A stretch of 64,000 nt of DNA from Proteromonas lacertae (lineage: Eukaryota; Sar; Bigyra; Opalinata; Proteromonadidae), in assembly GCA_002245135.1 (NCBI GenBank), contig NGBS01000294.1, forward strand, positions 124,001 to 188,000. The letters run 5' to 3'. Below are positions 35,463 through 49,343 of the stretch, piece after piece (within the stretch, counting starts at the first letter, position 1; every line of letters begins with the position of its first letter). The translations under genes and the position numbers were made by a program. Under the pieces are notes generated by a model. The model had not been told where the DNA came from. It ran no database searches and was given only the letters and a program-made list of their open reading frames with translations.

Positions 35463-38400
35463 TTAAGATTTTACTTTTATTCTAGTAATGCTTTTGTTTA
35501 ATATAAAACTATTATTATCATCTTCTTCAATTTTTAACTCTTCATATTCATCCATATTATTTTTTTCCAACCACATATTAATTATTTTATATTTCCAATA
35601 ATATAAATACTTTTTCTTAACAAATCTTTCTCTAAATTCTTCAGCTTCTTTTGTCTTTATTATAATTAGTTTCTTTGAGATTATCCTATTGCTTAATTTT
35701 TCAATAAATTTCAATATTTGATTCTTATTGTAGAACTTTATTGCTTTTAATTCATTACGTTTTTGTCTTTTACTTTCTTCTAATTCTTTAAACCATTTGA
35801 TAAACACATTATACTTCAATCTAACATTGGAGTTTCTTAAACATAACCAATGATCAAACGTGTTTGATAATATCTTCTTTCTTCTGTTTAACAACACAAT
35901 TCTATTTTCTAAATATTTCATTTTCATCTTTTTTTCTGTATATTTATACCATAAATTGAAATATTTACTCATTTGTAATTGATGATTGTTATTATAATAG
36001 TTTAAACATTCTATTTCTTTATTCTTTAAATATGTCTTTCTATTATGATACTTTAACCATTGTGAATATCCAATTCTCAATATTCTTTTTTGATTATATA
36101 ATTGAATCTTTCTGTTTATCTCTTTTTGATTATATAATACCTTTATTACTCTCCTCTTTTGTTTGTTGTTATAATAATTATCTATTTTTATATTTCTTTT
36201 TCTTTTCATATTTCTGTTTTTCATATAATTGATCCATTTGGAAAAGTATTTATATTTTATATTGTTGTTATAGTGAAGATTCACTTTCTTGACTTTTATT
36301 TTTTCTTTTATATTGTGATTAGTTGTATATTTCCATCTATTAAATAGTATTAATTTCCTAAAATGTCTTATTTTTCTATTCCCAATTGAATATTTATATA
36401 ATTCCATCAAATAATACTTCATTTTTCTCTCATTATAATACTCTTCACTCCTTTTCAACAATTGTTTTATCTCATTTCTATTTTCAATATTCTTTTCTTT
36501 ATATTCATTCCATCTATCTAAATACATTCTTATTCTTCTATTAATATAATATTTTCCCGATTCTTCAATCTTCTCTTTATTCAACTTTTTCACATCCAAA
36601 TTATCTCTTAAATTATTTATTGCTTTTAGTAATGATTTGTGCTTATGAAAATCTTCTGCTTTTTTTATCATTTCTCCTTTGTTTCTTTTATATTTTACAT
36701 ATTTATACCATTCAATAAACACATTTTTCATTTCATTCTCTTTTTCTATTAGCTTTCTTTCTTCTTTTATTTGTATTATATATACTTTATATTTTCTCCA
36801 ATTATCTAAGATTTTCTTCATTAATTTTCTATTATAATATTCATTACATATTTCTATCATTTTATTTTCTTGTTTTTTATTCTCTATATTATGTTTCCAT
36901 CTTCGAATAAAGTTCAATTTCATTATTTCATTTCTGTTCTTTACTATTGTATTTATATATGTATTCCATCTACAAAATATCATTTTTAATAACTTCAAGT
37001 TAAAGAATATTGTTGCTTGATTGTTAACTTGTCTTCTATACTTCTTTAACTCTTTATATTCATATAATATCTTTAAATATTTATTCATTTTATACAACTC
37101 TAAATTCCTACATTTTATTCCATTTAAGTCTGTTTTGATGTATATCTTATTTTCTTTATATTTATATAATTTTTGAATTCCTTTTAATAGTAACTTCTTT
37201 CTATAATATCTATCACACTTCTTATACTTTTCAGCTTTTTTGTAACGGTAAAATATATAATTAATCCACTTATGATAATAATGAGGAAGGATATTATCAT
37301 TGTGAAACTTTATTGCTTTATAATAATTAATCTTTTGGTATTTCAAATACTTTACCATATTCTTATACCTTTTGAAATATGTTTTTAAAATAGAGTGGTT
37401 ATTAAATATAACGGCTATCTTTTTATTTTCTTTTTCAATAATTTTATCATTTACATTCAATTTAAACTTCATAAAATACTTTGATAATAGTCGATATTTA
37501 TTGTAATTAATAGCTTTCTTATTGCACAATAATAAATGTTTATTAATAATGGAGTTGAACTTCCAGTAGTTGAAGTATTTATTTAATATATTTTGATAGT
37601 AAAATTGTAATGATTTTTGTATTTGTTTTCTCTCCTTCTTTATCATTTTCATATTAACATACCATTGATGCATATAATACCTTTTTTGTATAAATTTTAA
37701 TATATATATTATTATTCGCCTTCTTTTATTCTTCTGATATCTTTCTTTCCATGATAAAAACGATCTTTTCTTTAGGCTTTTACTATAGAATCTAATTATT
37801 TTAAACTCATTGTTTTCTTTGATTCTTTTATTCTTTACATAATTCTTCCATTTTGTAAAGATGTTCTTTAGTTTAAACTTCTGTATATGCAACTTATATT
37901 CTATCATTTGTCTTTGTTTCAACGACTCTATTTTTGAAACTCTCTTCCATTCTTTGAAGATTTTTTTCAATAGTTTTTTCTTTTTTTCTTTTATTATTCT
38001 TTTTAATCTTTTGTTTTCATTTGTTTGTATTTTACTAATTCTATTCCAATAGTTGAATATTTGATCTTTTACTTTCTTATCATTGTTTTTCTTGAACTTT
38101 TGGTAATATCTATTTAATTTCAACATTTTGTCTTTTTTCAATTTCCAATACCTTAAACATGATCTTATTCTCTTTTCATAGTAATATCTATCTAATCTTC
38201 TATCAAAAACATAATCTTTCCACTGATTGAAGAAATTTTTCAATTTAATTTCAACATATTTATTTGTAACGAATTTATTTTCACCAAATACATCTGACCA
38301 ATGTTTGTAATACTTTTTAATTACTAAATTCCTTTTCTTGTAGTATAATTTCATATATATTTCATTGATTTTCATTCTTTTTAAATAATACATTTTCCAC

Positions 38401-39952
38401 TTCATAAATATACTTTTCATTTTGATTGTATTTTTTTTGTTTATATATTTATTCACTTTATTCATATTCTTTACCTTAATTAACTGTTTATTGTGATATA
38501 TTTTCCACTGTAAAAAGTAATATTGTAATGTTATCATTCTTCTAAATCTCGCTGCTTTTTCAATATTGTTTTTCTTTGTTATTTTTTTGTTTTTATACAT
38601 TTTCCAATTCTTAAATATCAGTTTTAATATATTTCTTCTATTTTTATTCTTTATTTGATTATAAATGTTCCTTTTTCTTATCAGATTATCACTCCATTCT
38701 TTCCATTTATTCAAATACCTCTTCTTCTTATATATTCCTATTATATTGTTGATTTTATCATTAATTTCATTCTTGATTATTCTATTATCAGTATATTTTA
38801 TCCAGTGTAAAAATATCTTTCTACATAGTGAACGGTTATAATGTAAAATTGATTCTCTCAACTTCAAACTGTGAAGAGCTTGAAAGGAATATAATGAAGT
38901 GTTTTTAAAAAAGCTTGGATTCTGATTTGAGATATTATCTTCTGATATAAACTGAGATGAACCGTTTAATGGATTGAATATATTGCTATTACACATTATA
39001 GATGATGGTGTATGATGTAATGATGTATAAAATGAAGAAGTTGAAGTTGATGATTCTAATGATTCTGATTTATTTATTTTATAACTAGTATTCTTTTGTT
39101 CATTTAAAATATCTTGTAAAGGTTTGATTTTAATATTTACTTTGGGAGATTTTATTGTTAATCTCATATTATCATTTTCTATTTTAGTAGTAGTTGTGGC
39201 AGTTTTAGTCATTGGTTTGGATGGTTGTATTGAATCACTCGTATCACTTGAAATATGAGAAGGGCTTGTCACAGTTTGAGAATTATATGAAAAACTATTT
39301 GTTAGAGTTGTAGTTGATTTTTCTAATGTACTTCTTGAAGGAGATGTTGGAATAGAATTCTCTTTATCATTTCCTTTTATTGATATTGATATGGAATTTT
39401 TTTGTTTGTTTTTTTCTATTTCATTCTGTATAACATATGGTGGATGTATGTATCTTACTTTATCTGTAAAAGAAACCTTCTTTGTTGAGTTGGTTTTTGG
39501 TGATTTCATTGGTTTTGTTATTTTAGTTGACTTTGTTGATTTATTTGATTTTGTTAATTCTGTTGTGTTTGACATTATAAATGATGAAGATGTATCTGAA
39601 GAGGATGATGATTGATAGTTGAATAACTCTTTAGATCTGGTTAAAAGATCTTTGTTTATTAAATTAGTTTTCACTCCTAATAAATAAGATTTTGCTTGTA
39701 ATTTTCTTCTATAATCTTGCGTTCTTGAACCAGTACTACTGTTACAACTATCAGTACTACTAAAGAATAGTGATTATTTATATACTCTGATTCTGAACTT
39801 TGAATAAATGATTTTTTCTTTTCTACAGATACATTTGGTTTGAATGGAGACACATGTTGATTATTAGCAGCTTTTCTCCAATTTCTAAGAGCATTCTTCA
39901 TATTCTCTTTATCAGATTCTATTGATTTTCTTCCTGCACCACGTTGAGACAT
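35463..39952 (-). CDS. Sfi1-like centrin-binding repeat protein
   Basis: The start MSQRGAGRKS at 39952 is joined by a 26-nt intron (GTATATAAATAATCACTATTCTTTAG) to a 1,403-codon exon. After a Ser/Thr/Lys-rich N-terminus (about 300 aa), the protein consists of about 27 copies of a short helix with the pattern (F/L)xxWKxY, spaced mostly 30-45 residues, for example FLHWIKYTDN, FKNWKMYKNK, FLQWKIYHNK, FNQWKDYVFD, FTKWKNYVKN, FSKWINYMKN and FNLWYKYTEK. This is the Sfi1 centrin-binding repeat. Sfi1 forms a long filament with centrin at centrosomes, spindle pole bodies or basal bodies. Total about 1,480 aa, longer than yeast Sfi1. Very basic, Lys/Asn/Tyr-rich. Confidence 0.85.
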
Positions 39953-40069
39953 TATTTGCCTATTAAACTGTGCAACTGCCAATATAGAGATTTTGAAATT
40001 TGAATTTATGAAACTGGTTTGTGAAAATAAGTTTCGATAACCACATATTAAATTTTGTGAAATAAGTCT

Positions 40070-40610
40070 ATGAATAGAGGGAAATCTGAGAAAAAAGAAG
40101 AATCTAAAGATACATTACCAAAATTACCAAAAATAAAATCATCAGGAAAACCCCCAATAGTTAATAGACCTGAATGTGTACCAGAAGTTAAATTTGATGA
40201 TTCACTATCAGATTCGAAACGAGAAGAATTTAAAATGAGTGGATGTATTCCTCTAAAAAATCCAGTATGTTTAATGAGGGATTTATTATTTTTAGTCTGT
40301 TACTGCATTATCTTTTTCAGAATATAGTAATTCTTCTTCTCCAAATGACTATAGTGATGCTGTATCTTATGAGGTGATGTTTAGAGACACAAATGTTGTT
40401 TTAACTGAATGTTATGAAAGATACAAATCGACAAGAGATGATTTAGAAAGGTTAAAAGAACTACTGAGAAGTTTGACCACTAAAGTTGAGAGATCAAAAA
40501 CAAATGAAGTATTTTTAACTTTATATATATGTATTTCTGAATAGGAAAAAGGGAAAATAATAGATAAATGGATTAACAAGTATCAGAATCAATATATGCC
40601 AGAAAAATGA
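40070..40610 (+). CDS. Small coiled-coil protein, unknown
   Basis: ATG at 40070. A 31-nt intron (GTATGTTTAATG...TTTTTAG) joins CIPLKNP to SVTALSFSEYSNSSS, and a second 36-nt intron leads to EKGKIIDKWINKYQ and TGA at 40608-40610. The N-terminus is Lys/Pro-rich and disordered (LPKLPKIKSSGKPP). The second half is a helix with heptad-like leucines (DDLERLKELLRSLTTKVERS). About 150 aa. It starts 117 bp from the divergent Sfi1-like gene and may share its promoter region. No family recognised. Confidence 0.55.
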
Positions 40611-40780
40611 GTAATAACATAACAAGAATAGTACTAACTCTGTAAATTAATCATTTTTTATGTGAATTATTGTGTTTATCTACTTAATGCAATGAATTTA
40701 TAGTATCTTCTACCAAAATATACAACATAAACAATATTATGAAACTAATTTACATTAATTAATAACTAACCAAACCATTC

Positions 40781-41747
40781 TCATCTCCTATGTTTAATTT
40801 TCAAATCTACAGCCTCACTCACTTTATCAATTCTATCAATCAAAGCATCAAACCCAACGCATCTATCTTTCTTATTAATTGGAACTCTTCTAATTTCACT
40901 GATAGTTTTCATTATTCCATTTGTGTTCATTAATTCACTTAAACTTCTTTCTAGATATTCTATTCTTTCTTTCAATCTATTTACTTCAATCATCAATTCT
41001 TTTGCTCTATCAATAGCTTCTTTTGATTTTTCTTGTTCTTTTTTAAGTAATAATTTTACACTATTATAATCTTCTAACAATGAATTTTCATCATTTAATC
41101 TATTATTATAACTGTTTAGTTTTTCTTGAAGTATTCTTATGTTATTATCTTTTAGTTTATTTTGTGCTTTTAATCTTTCAATCTATTTTACAATATATAT
41201 ATATATTATATTTATTAATATACATCTGTTCTATAATTACTATTCATATTTTCATAATTCTCGAATTCTTTTTTCAACTCTTTTAATTGATTTTCTATAT
41301 CATTTCTTTCTTTCCTTAAATTCTGATTTTCATCATTCTTTATTTCCAGTTGTTTCTTTAATTCGCTGATTTCTTGAATTTGCATGTCATTGTTCATCTG
41401 AAGATCATTCAGTAATGAATCTGTGTCTTTCTTATTCTTCTCTAATTCAAGTTTTAGTTTTTCATTTTCTGTTCGAAGTATATTATTATCATTTTGAAGT
41501 TCCATAACCCTTTTCTGATGGCTAACATCCATGATTTGTTGCTACATATTATTCAGCTTAGAAATACTTTGATTCTTTCATTTTCTAACTCTGATTCTAA
41601 TTCAGCAATACTTCTGTCTTCATTCGTTCTTTTAGAAAGTAAACATTCAATTTGGTTACATATTTGAGAATGTAGTCTATCTACTTCTTCTCTTTGTAAA
41701 GCAGTATTAAAATTCATTACATCCACTTCTTCATTGTTTTCTGACAT
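40781..41747 (-). CDS. Coiled-coil protein, unknown
   Basis: The start ATG at 41747 (MSENNEEVDVMNFN). A 26-nt intron (GTATTTCTAAGC...TATGTAG) links ELENERIK to QQIMDVSHQKRVMEL, and another near 41180-41222 links NYRTD to the last exon. Almost the whole protein is a predicted coiled coil rich in Glu, Lys, Leu and Asn (NILRTENEKLKLELEKNKKD, LKKQLEIKNDENQNLRK). It ends with a short basic tail (VDLKIKHRR). About 280 aa. Probably cytoskeletal or structural. It is divergent from the RBM25-like gene, 118 bp apart. Confidence 0.65.
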
Positions 41748-41865
41748 ATTATTTATCTCCTTTTACAAACACATACAACACAAATTTAAAAAAACAGAAA
41801 AACTTGCAACGACTCTATTTTTATTTAGCATTTAACTTTTATTTCTTTTTTTCTCATTATATACT

Positions 41866-43553
41866 ATGCAACCGCCAATTCTTCCAATACCACCAGTTAT
41901 GCCAATGATGTCTGGAGCTGTACCAGTTGTTCCACCGATGAATATGCCTGGTCAAATGCCTCTTCAGCCACCAATGGGGATGCCTCTTCAAATGCCAATG
42001 GTTAGTATTTAATATAATTTAGTTAATATGTTTAAATAGACCAAGAAATGATTGCTAGTGCTCCAATGAATATCTCACAAGAATACTTTCACAGAATTGT
42101 ATTATAAGTATAATATAATATTATTTAATAGCCATTGAAGGTATGGGTTGGCAAAATGCCAGATGACATAGAAGATACTTTCGTTCGTTCGCTGTTAGAG
42201 AAATGTGATAGAGTATTAGATTGGGATCGTTATATAAATGAAAGTACATTCGCCACAAAAGGATTCGGTTTCTGTACATTCGAAAAAATCGAAGGTGTTT
42301 GGAGATGTATGAGATTACTAAATGGAGTAGAAATTGATGATTCACATAAAATAGAAGTTAAACCAGTAAGTGATGTAAATAATCTACTAAACCAATACAA
42401 AGAACAAATCAAAGATCAACTTCAACATAAAGGTGTAGTAGTAAGTAATGAAAATGATTTATTAAACGAAGAAACTAGGCTAGAAGATAATCGATTAAAG
42501 ATGTTTATAGAAGAAGAAATTAGCAAAAGAAGAAATATAGTTCACAAAGTAAATGATGGTAGTGGTAATACATACATTAATAAAACTGAAGAAGGTGAAT
42601 TAACTTATGGTAGGAGTAGTAGAAGAAGAAGAAGTAGTAGAAGTAGGAGCCGCAGCAGGAGTAGAAGTCATCATCATCATCATCATCATCATAGACGTCA
42701 CCATTCTCATCATCATTCTCATAGTGATGATAGTATTAGTAAAAATAATCCCACAAATAATAATAATAATAATAGAAGGAAAAGTAGTAATGAAGAAAAG
42801 AGAAATAAAACTAAGGGTAATAATGATAATTATAATAAAGGTGGTAGAAAGTCTAATAATGTAGTGAATCAACAACAACAGCAACAACCTCCATTGCCAC
42901 AACCACCACTGTATATATATATATATATAATTATTATTATTATATATAGACCAATTCAACCACCAACTCCAGATCAAAATTATGATAGAAATAAAAAAGT
43001 GGAAATAAAAATAGAATTGCCTTTACTAAATACAGCTAATAAAGAAGCAGAGAAGTTGAAAAATATCATTGGAAATGATGATGATGATGATGATGATGAA
43101 ATGGAAAGAAATAAGAAAATAAACTCAGAGAAACCAACACAGAATTTCATAGAGATAAAATATTCTGAAGAAGAAATAAAAGAAGCTGAAAAATGGTCTA
43201 AAAAGATGGAAAAATGTGCAATGGAAGAGAAAGCTAAACGATTAAAGAGTTTAATTGATAATTTACCAACTGATATTGATGGATTATTGAAGTATAGAAT
43301 TAATTGGGAGATAATAGATAAGAATAATATAATCAATAATAAAATACAACAATGGTTAGTTGATAAATTAAATGAAGTGTTTGGAATGTGTGATGAAGAT
43401 ATATTGAAGTTTATAATGTTGAAACTGACAGACCATGCTGATGGTAATGATTTAATAAATGAATTGAAAATGTTGATGGATGAAGAAGAAAGTGAGATGT
43501 TTGTGATAAAGCTGTGGAGAAAATTGATATTTGAAATGCATAGTTGCGAATAA
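41866..43553 (+). CDS. RBM25: RBM25-like splicing factor (RRM + PWI)
   Basis: The N-terminus is Pro/Met-rich (MQPPILPIPPVMPMM), as in animal RBM25. Introns lie at 42001-42039 and just before the RRM, plus a 39-nt TA-rich one at 42911-42949. The RRM (VWVGKMPDDIEDTFVRSLLEKC...GFGFCTFEK...LNGVEI) matches the RBM25 RRM, whose specific CG.VLSW region is here CDRVLDWDRY. An Arg/Ser stretch followed by His runs precedes a Glu/Lys region and a C-terminal PWI-type domain (LKYRINWEIIDKN...KIQQWLVDKLNEVFG...IKLWRKLIFEMHS). RBM25 bridges U1 snRNP to exonic enhancers in alternative splicing. The phase at the first intron does not close cleanly (ACC AAG AAA TGA follows), so the first junction is uncertain. 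Confidence 0.82.
42655..42720 (+). repeat. Arg-Ser / poly-His low-complexity tract
   Basis: AGT/AGA/CGC codons give alternating Arg-Ser; then a run of CAT codons gives eight His followed by mixed His/Arg/Ser. RS and His tracts in splicing factors direct nuclear-speckle localisation, which fits the host gene. Confidence 0.8.
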
Positions 43554-43762
43554 AGATTTTGTAGTTGTTAATTTTTTAAGTTTTTTAATTCTGTGAACTT
43601 CTATTAGAAATCCAGCAAATCTCCCATTTATACATTATTATTTTATCTTTTTAATACCCGCTAACAAAACCATTCCTTCCATATCTCTTTATTTTCAACT
43701 TCTTCAAATTGGGTATTTCAAAATTTTGAATAGTTTTTTGCTCCAATTTTTAAAAACTGAAA

Positions 43763-46700
43763 ATGGCTTATGTGAGAAAGTATAGGCCTAGATGGAGTAA
43801 ATATGTAAAAGATGATGATATTGAAGTAAAGGTATTAGAATTTAACAAAGATAAATACATTAGAAGTGAATCATTAGACATAACTGAAGCTAATCGATAT
43901 AGGAGAAATGAAATATTTACAGATTATTATAAAGAAAAATACGATGAAGATATAGGAGAAATAGAGCAGGTAAAAGACGAAGATTTGTTGAATTTAGTTA
44001 GTTTCAATCGTGTATGATTATACTATATAGATTATATAATATAGATTAATTTAACATATGATAGCTTGAAAGAATTATGTAAAATGCTTAACAGTTTAAA
44101 ATTAGCTCATTTCTTGAATCAAATTTTCTCAAAACTCCAAGATGATATTAAGTTGATATATTAACTTAATTTATGATATAATTAATGATTACTGTAAAGA
44201 TGAAGCAATATTGTCAAAAATGAGAGAGTTTGTAATAAAGAATAGCATGATTCTATTAAAAAGACGTATAGAGTTATATTTATATTATTAAAAATAGAAA
44301 ATATACCATTTTTATCAAAATCAGTGTTATTGTACATACTACAATATAAAGATTCAAAGATATTGTTCCACAGTGAGTATATGTTGTGTGAAATGATATT
44401 TGAATGGTACCATATCAATAGTGTCAATTACGACAGTTATAGTGGCTATACAGAAATATTAAAAGAATTGATGAAGTATATTAATTGGAATGTATTGAAT
44501 TTAAATAGTATTTTCATATATATATATATATATATAGAAATTCATAAAAATATAGTCGATTTGTACATCAACAATTCCTATTACAATAGCAGATGTATTG
44601 AAGATATTAAAAGAATTAGTATTGAGAATAAAGAGGATAAATCAGTTACATTCCGTAATAGATATTATGAAGGAGTTAAAATTCCAGTTACTGGTGATTT
44701 ATATAGAATATTATATGATTTAAATAAAGATGACTTTATAGTAGAATGTGGAGCAACTGTTGAACATTCAATGTTTTATACTAATGGTATAATATATATA
44801 TATATATATATATATAGTTATTCAAAATGATAAACAATCAATTGACATTTTCACTTCCTTATTGTCACTTCGACATCTATTTAAATTCAGTTTATCTCTG
44901 ACGCTTAAAGAGTCAATAATATTTTCACATTATATCAATAAATTCAATCAATTTAAAGAAATCAATAAACTTTCAATATGGGATAGTAATCTGAGGGATA
45001 GTAATATTATTGAATATATAATTGATATTTTTAATAATTTAAAGTACTTAGACACTATTAATTTATATAATGACATTATCACTAAAGATGATATGAATAT
45101 AATATTTGAATTATTATTTAAGAAAACAATGAAAGCATTGTGGATAAGAAGTATAATTATAACGAATATATATATATTTATTTATAGGATGTAAATTATG
45201 TGATGAAAGTGTATTATATTTCATCGAAAAATACGAAACAAATAACCAAAATTTTGATAATTACTATTACATAGACACTGTTAACTTTTGTGATAATAAT
45301 CTAACAGAAGCTTCATTAATTCCATTAATATTATTCCTTAGAAAACAGCCAAATATGAAAGACTTGGGTTTATCGAATAATGCTTGGAATGATGAGGTAA
45401 TTACTTATTTTTCATTGTCATTATCGTTTTGGAGTAATATGCAAGCACTTTATTTAGCAAGTATAATATTATATATATATATATATATATATTTGTATAG
45501 AATTAGAAAGTGTAAGTGAAGAAGGATTTCTCTTACTGTTCACTTCAATGATTAACACTTGCAATAAGCTAAAAACATTAGATATATCCAATAATAAAAT
45601 CACATTAATACATGCATTTGCATTACAGGAAATATTGAAGAAAGGTACTTTAATTAATGTTATACTACAGCGTATATATATATATATATATATATCATTA
45701 TTATTATTATGTATAGATTGTGAATTAAATGATGAGATATTTATAGCTATAATCAAATATTTGAAGAATAATGTAAATATAGATTCTATTAGAATTGATC
45801 ATAATATTATAACTGATAGAGGTGCTTTTGCATTCGCTGAACAAGTAAAAACCTTGAGAAATATCAATCGCCTATTTTTATCTAGTAATTTAATTGGTAA
45901 TGATGGAATAAATGCAATTTGTGAAAATTTACATTATCGGAAGTTACAGTTTTTGAGAATTCAAGATAATTATTACGATGATGATGGACTTACCAAATTA
46001 GGTCAAACTCTTGGTCGTTTTATCTATTTAAGAGAATTCTTCATTGGTGATAAAGTGAAGTTATTAAACAGCAATACAACAACAGTTAACAGAAATACAA
46101 AAGAATGGACCAGTTCAATTGAGACAGAGAAAGGATTAGCAAAATTAATATCACATTTCTTTATGTTCAGGTTATTGCTCTGTTTAACCATCCAAGACAT
46201 TGAAATAAAAAGTGATCCATTAATTAATGAGCTTGCTACTGTGATAAAAAGCAATATTCACATTAAAGTTTTAACTCTGAAACGTATATATTTTTTTATT
46301 AATTTTGGATAGATGTATTCAATGGAAATAATAGCATTTTGCCAATTGGATTAGCATTAATGTGTTTACCAGAATTAAGTGAGTTAAATTTGGCAAACAA
46401 TAACCTCAATGACGACAATTATTGCTGTATAATCAAAGGTTTGGAGTAAATGTTCTACTGAATTGATATGTTTAACCCTTACAAATAATAGAATCACTGA
46501 CCAAGGTTTTATAGATTCCTTAGATTACTTCAAAGAGTTAAGTAACCTTCAGCTGATTTATTTAGATAGTATAATATATTTATTTATGTTTTTAATTTAA
46601 TAGAAAATCAGCTAGGTAATAATTTTGCAAAACAATTATCATTTTTAATGATTACTCGTTTTCACTCAATTACCCACTTAAATCTAGCTAGTAATCAAAT

Positions 46701-47276
46701 CACAGAATTAGGTGCTGTAGCTCTGGGTGCTGGAATAGCAGAATTAAAGAATTGTTTCAGTGTTTTTTCAATCAGTAATAACAGTATAAAAGATATTGGA
46801 TTAAATGGATTATGTAAAGGATTATACAATAATGAACAACTAAAAGAATTTCTTGTTGGGCGTATAATATATAATATATTATGTCTATATAAATAGAATG
46901 TGATATAACAGAAGAAGGATGTTTAGCATTGTGTTGTGTGTTAAGACATGGTAATAGAAATAGACTAATTAGATTACAAATGAATCTGAACAATATTGGT
47001 GAGAAAGGAACACTTGGCCTCGGCTTGTCTATGAAGAATTTGAAATATTTGGAATCATTTGGTATTATGTATAACCGAGTGAGTTTTAACTCCATGAACT
47101 ACATGTGTAAACAGATTTTACAGTATTGTCCAATGATGAATAACCTGTATTTGAGCTGTATAATTTTTTTCTGATTATATTATTTATTATAAATAGATAA
47201 TCCTTTGACTGAAAAAGAAAAGACTGAGATTAAAGAATTGTTCAAGGACTCTAAAGTAGAAACTCTAGAGATTTAG
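43763..47276 (+). CDS. Leucine-rich-repeat protein (RI/NLRC-type), many exons
   Basis: ATG at 43763 (MAYVRKYRPRW). The first exon continues in frame across an intron starting GTATGATTATAC to INLTYDSLKELCKML. Downstream a dozen small exons are separated by TA-rich introns, for example 44787-44817, 45461-45500 and 45672-45716. From about 44940 the protein shows 28-residue RNase-inhibitor-type LRRs: TLDISNNKITLIHAFALQEIL, NINRLFLSSNLIGNDGINAICENL, HLNLASNQITELGAVALGAGI, LIRLQMNLNNIGEKGTLGLGL. It ends LFKDSKVETLEI at TAG 47274-47276. Such solenoids bind partner proteins. The N-terminal about 250 residues have no recognised domain, and the junction near 44160-44200 is unresolved. Confidence 0.7.
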
Positions 47277-47497
47277 AAACAGAAAAGTACTTAGAATAAA
47301 TATACGTGTAATAATTAAATCTTACTATAGACATATAAGTTTTGATTTTTTTTTTGACAATAATTGTGAATTTGTTGTAGTTGACAGTGTTTAAATAATG
47401 GGTTAATTTGGGGGATCGAAAAAACACAAAACCAACATCAAAATTGATTTTTCTCTTTTTTATTCTTCTTTGAATACATTTAATTTATAATAATAAC

Positions 47498-49208
47498 ATG
47501 TACTATTATAGGCTGGAGCAGGAATTAAAGTATCGTTAATCATATTTATTATATCAACTGTTTATAGATATTCAACGCTGATCATGCAATTCAATAGAAG
47601 GGGAATATTTTGGAGCTTACTTTGCTATGTATGTTTAGTTGGAGCACTTACTTGTCTTGGGTTCTTTTTCCCTACCTACACAATCAACCAAAGTAAGAGA
47701 GGAAACTATGAAGCAGATGTTACTCGAGAAAATGCAACATGGACTGGTGAAGTAGGGTTTTTTACTCCAAAAAATCGATTCTTGCAGATATATGTATACA
47801 TTTACTGTTTATCTAATATAAAATACTAGTCTGAAATTGCCAACCCATCTATAACAACAACTCAATATGTAGATAATATAAATGTATTAGTAACAGCTAA
47901 AACTCGACAAAATCAAACAATCGAAATACACAATGATGAAACAACCAAAGTATTGAAGTGTTATGCTAAAGAGCCATTTTGTCGATCGATATTAGTGTAT
48001 ATATATAAACATATTATAATATATATGAAAATAGATTTAATGAAAATGTAATTAAAGCAAACCTATATGATATAAGTGTGACATTGCTAAATATTGGTAA
48101 GAAGATAAAGAATGATACATATGAAAAGAATGGAACATGGCCACAGATCCTAACTTATATGTATGTAAATGAAAAATTTGTTTCTTTTGATATTTCGTTG
48201 AAATATTTTTTTGGTACAACAACTATACTTATATGTTTAATATACACAATAAAATTGTGTAGATATAAATATAGAGATGTATATATATATATTATATATT
48301 CAATTAGTTATTATATGAACAAAAATGGATCATATTTCTACTCCTCTCATTATGTTTTTATAACAATCCTTTAATTGGATTAGAAGTATTTTACTCCTCA
48401 CAGTTCTTTACTATGTTTTATTATTTGTCATGTATCACTTATTTTGTTGCTATTATGGCATTTTGGATGTTTGAATGCGATAGGATATCAGCAGGAGGTA
48501 TTATATTTTTATATATTTCATCATATATATAGATTCATTAATGAACAGATTAAAACCAAGGCGTTATGCTCCATTTAAATGGTTATATATTATTATATTA
48601 TACATTGCAATTTCTGTAGGAATAATTAAGTCACTTCATGAGCAAGAAATAAATATTTCATATGATTTTGTGAATGATTTCTTTTTAGATACACCATTGT
48701 TGGTTTTCTATGGAATATTATTTTCTGTGTATATTATTATATATAATTATTATTATTATTATTTATATATATATAGTTATGTTGTTATATTAATATATTA
48801 CATATATCGTATAATCAGAAGGTGGATTTATATTCAACTACATCACATGTTTGTATTTATTACCACTCTAATTGCACTTGGATCACTTATTTTTGGTTTA
48901 TTTACAATATCCTTTTTTATTGTTATTATTATAAGAATAATGTTTTTTTTTAACTTTATATTTACGGCTTGTTAAAACCATTACCTACTACAAATATAAC
49001 ATTTTGTTTATATCATTCTCTATTAAATACATATACATGGATATTTGCATTGTTATATTTTCCTATGGATAGAAAGAATAGTGATAGTAATGGTAATAGT
49101 AGTAATAATGGAGGTGATGATAGTATCATTGAAATGAAAGATGAAGGAGAAGAAGATAGTGAAGAAAATAGAAAAAGTGTAGTAATAAATATGAAGAGAG
49201 ATTTATGA
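47498..49208 (+). CDS. Multi-pass membrane protein, possibly Wntless/TMEM181-like
   Basis: ATG at 47498 (MYYYRLEQEL); an intron starting GTATCGTTAATC joins to the exon with MQFNRRGIFWSLLCYVCLVGAL, a first membrane segment. A lumenal region of about 150 residues follows, with several Asn-X-Thr/Ser sites (ENATW, KNDTY). Then there are six or so further hydrophobic helices over exons separated by TA-rich introns near 47790, 47996, 48280, 48500, 48725 and 48940. The protein ends with a Ser/Asn/Glu-rich cytosolic tail and TGA. One N-terminal helix, a lumenal domain, then a seven-helix bundle containing FECDR is the plan of Wntless/TMEM181-type proteins. I give that as a weak comparison only. Confidence 0.55.
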
Positions 49209-49343
49209 AGAATAAATTAATTGTAGTTTATATAATTAATACAATTTTCCTTTTTTTTTAATTTATATTTAGAAAGTATTATATTGTTTGTTGGTTGATG
49301 AATAATAAAAAACTACAATAAATAAATCCAATATAAAAATAAA

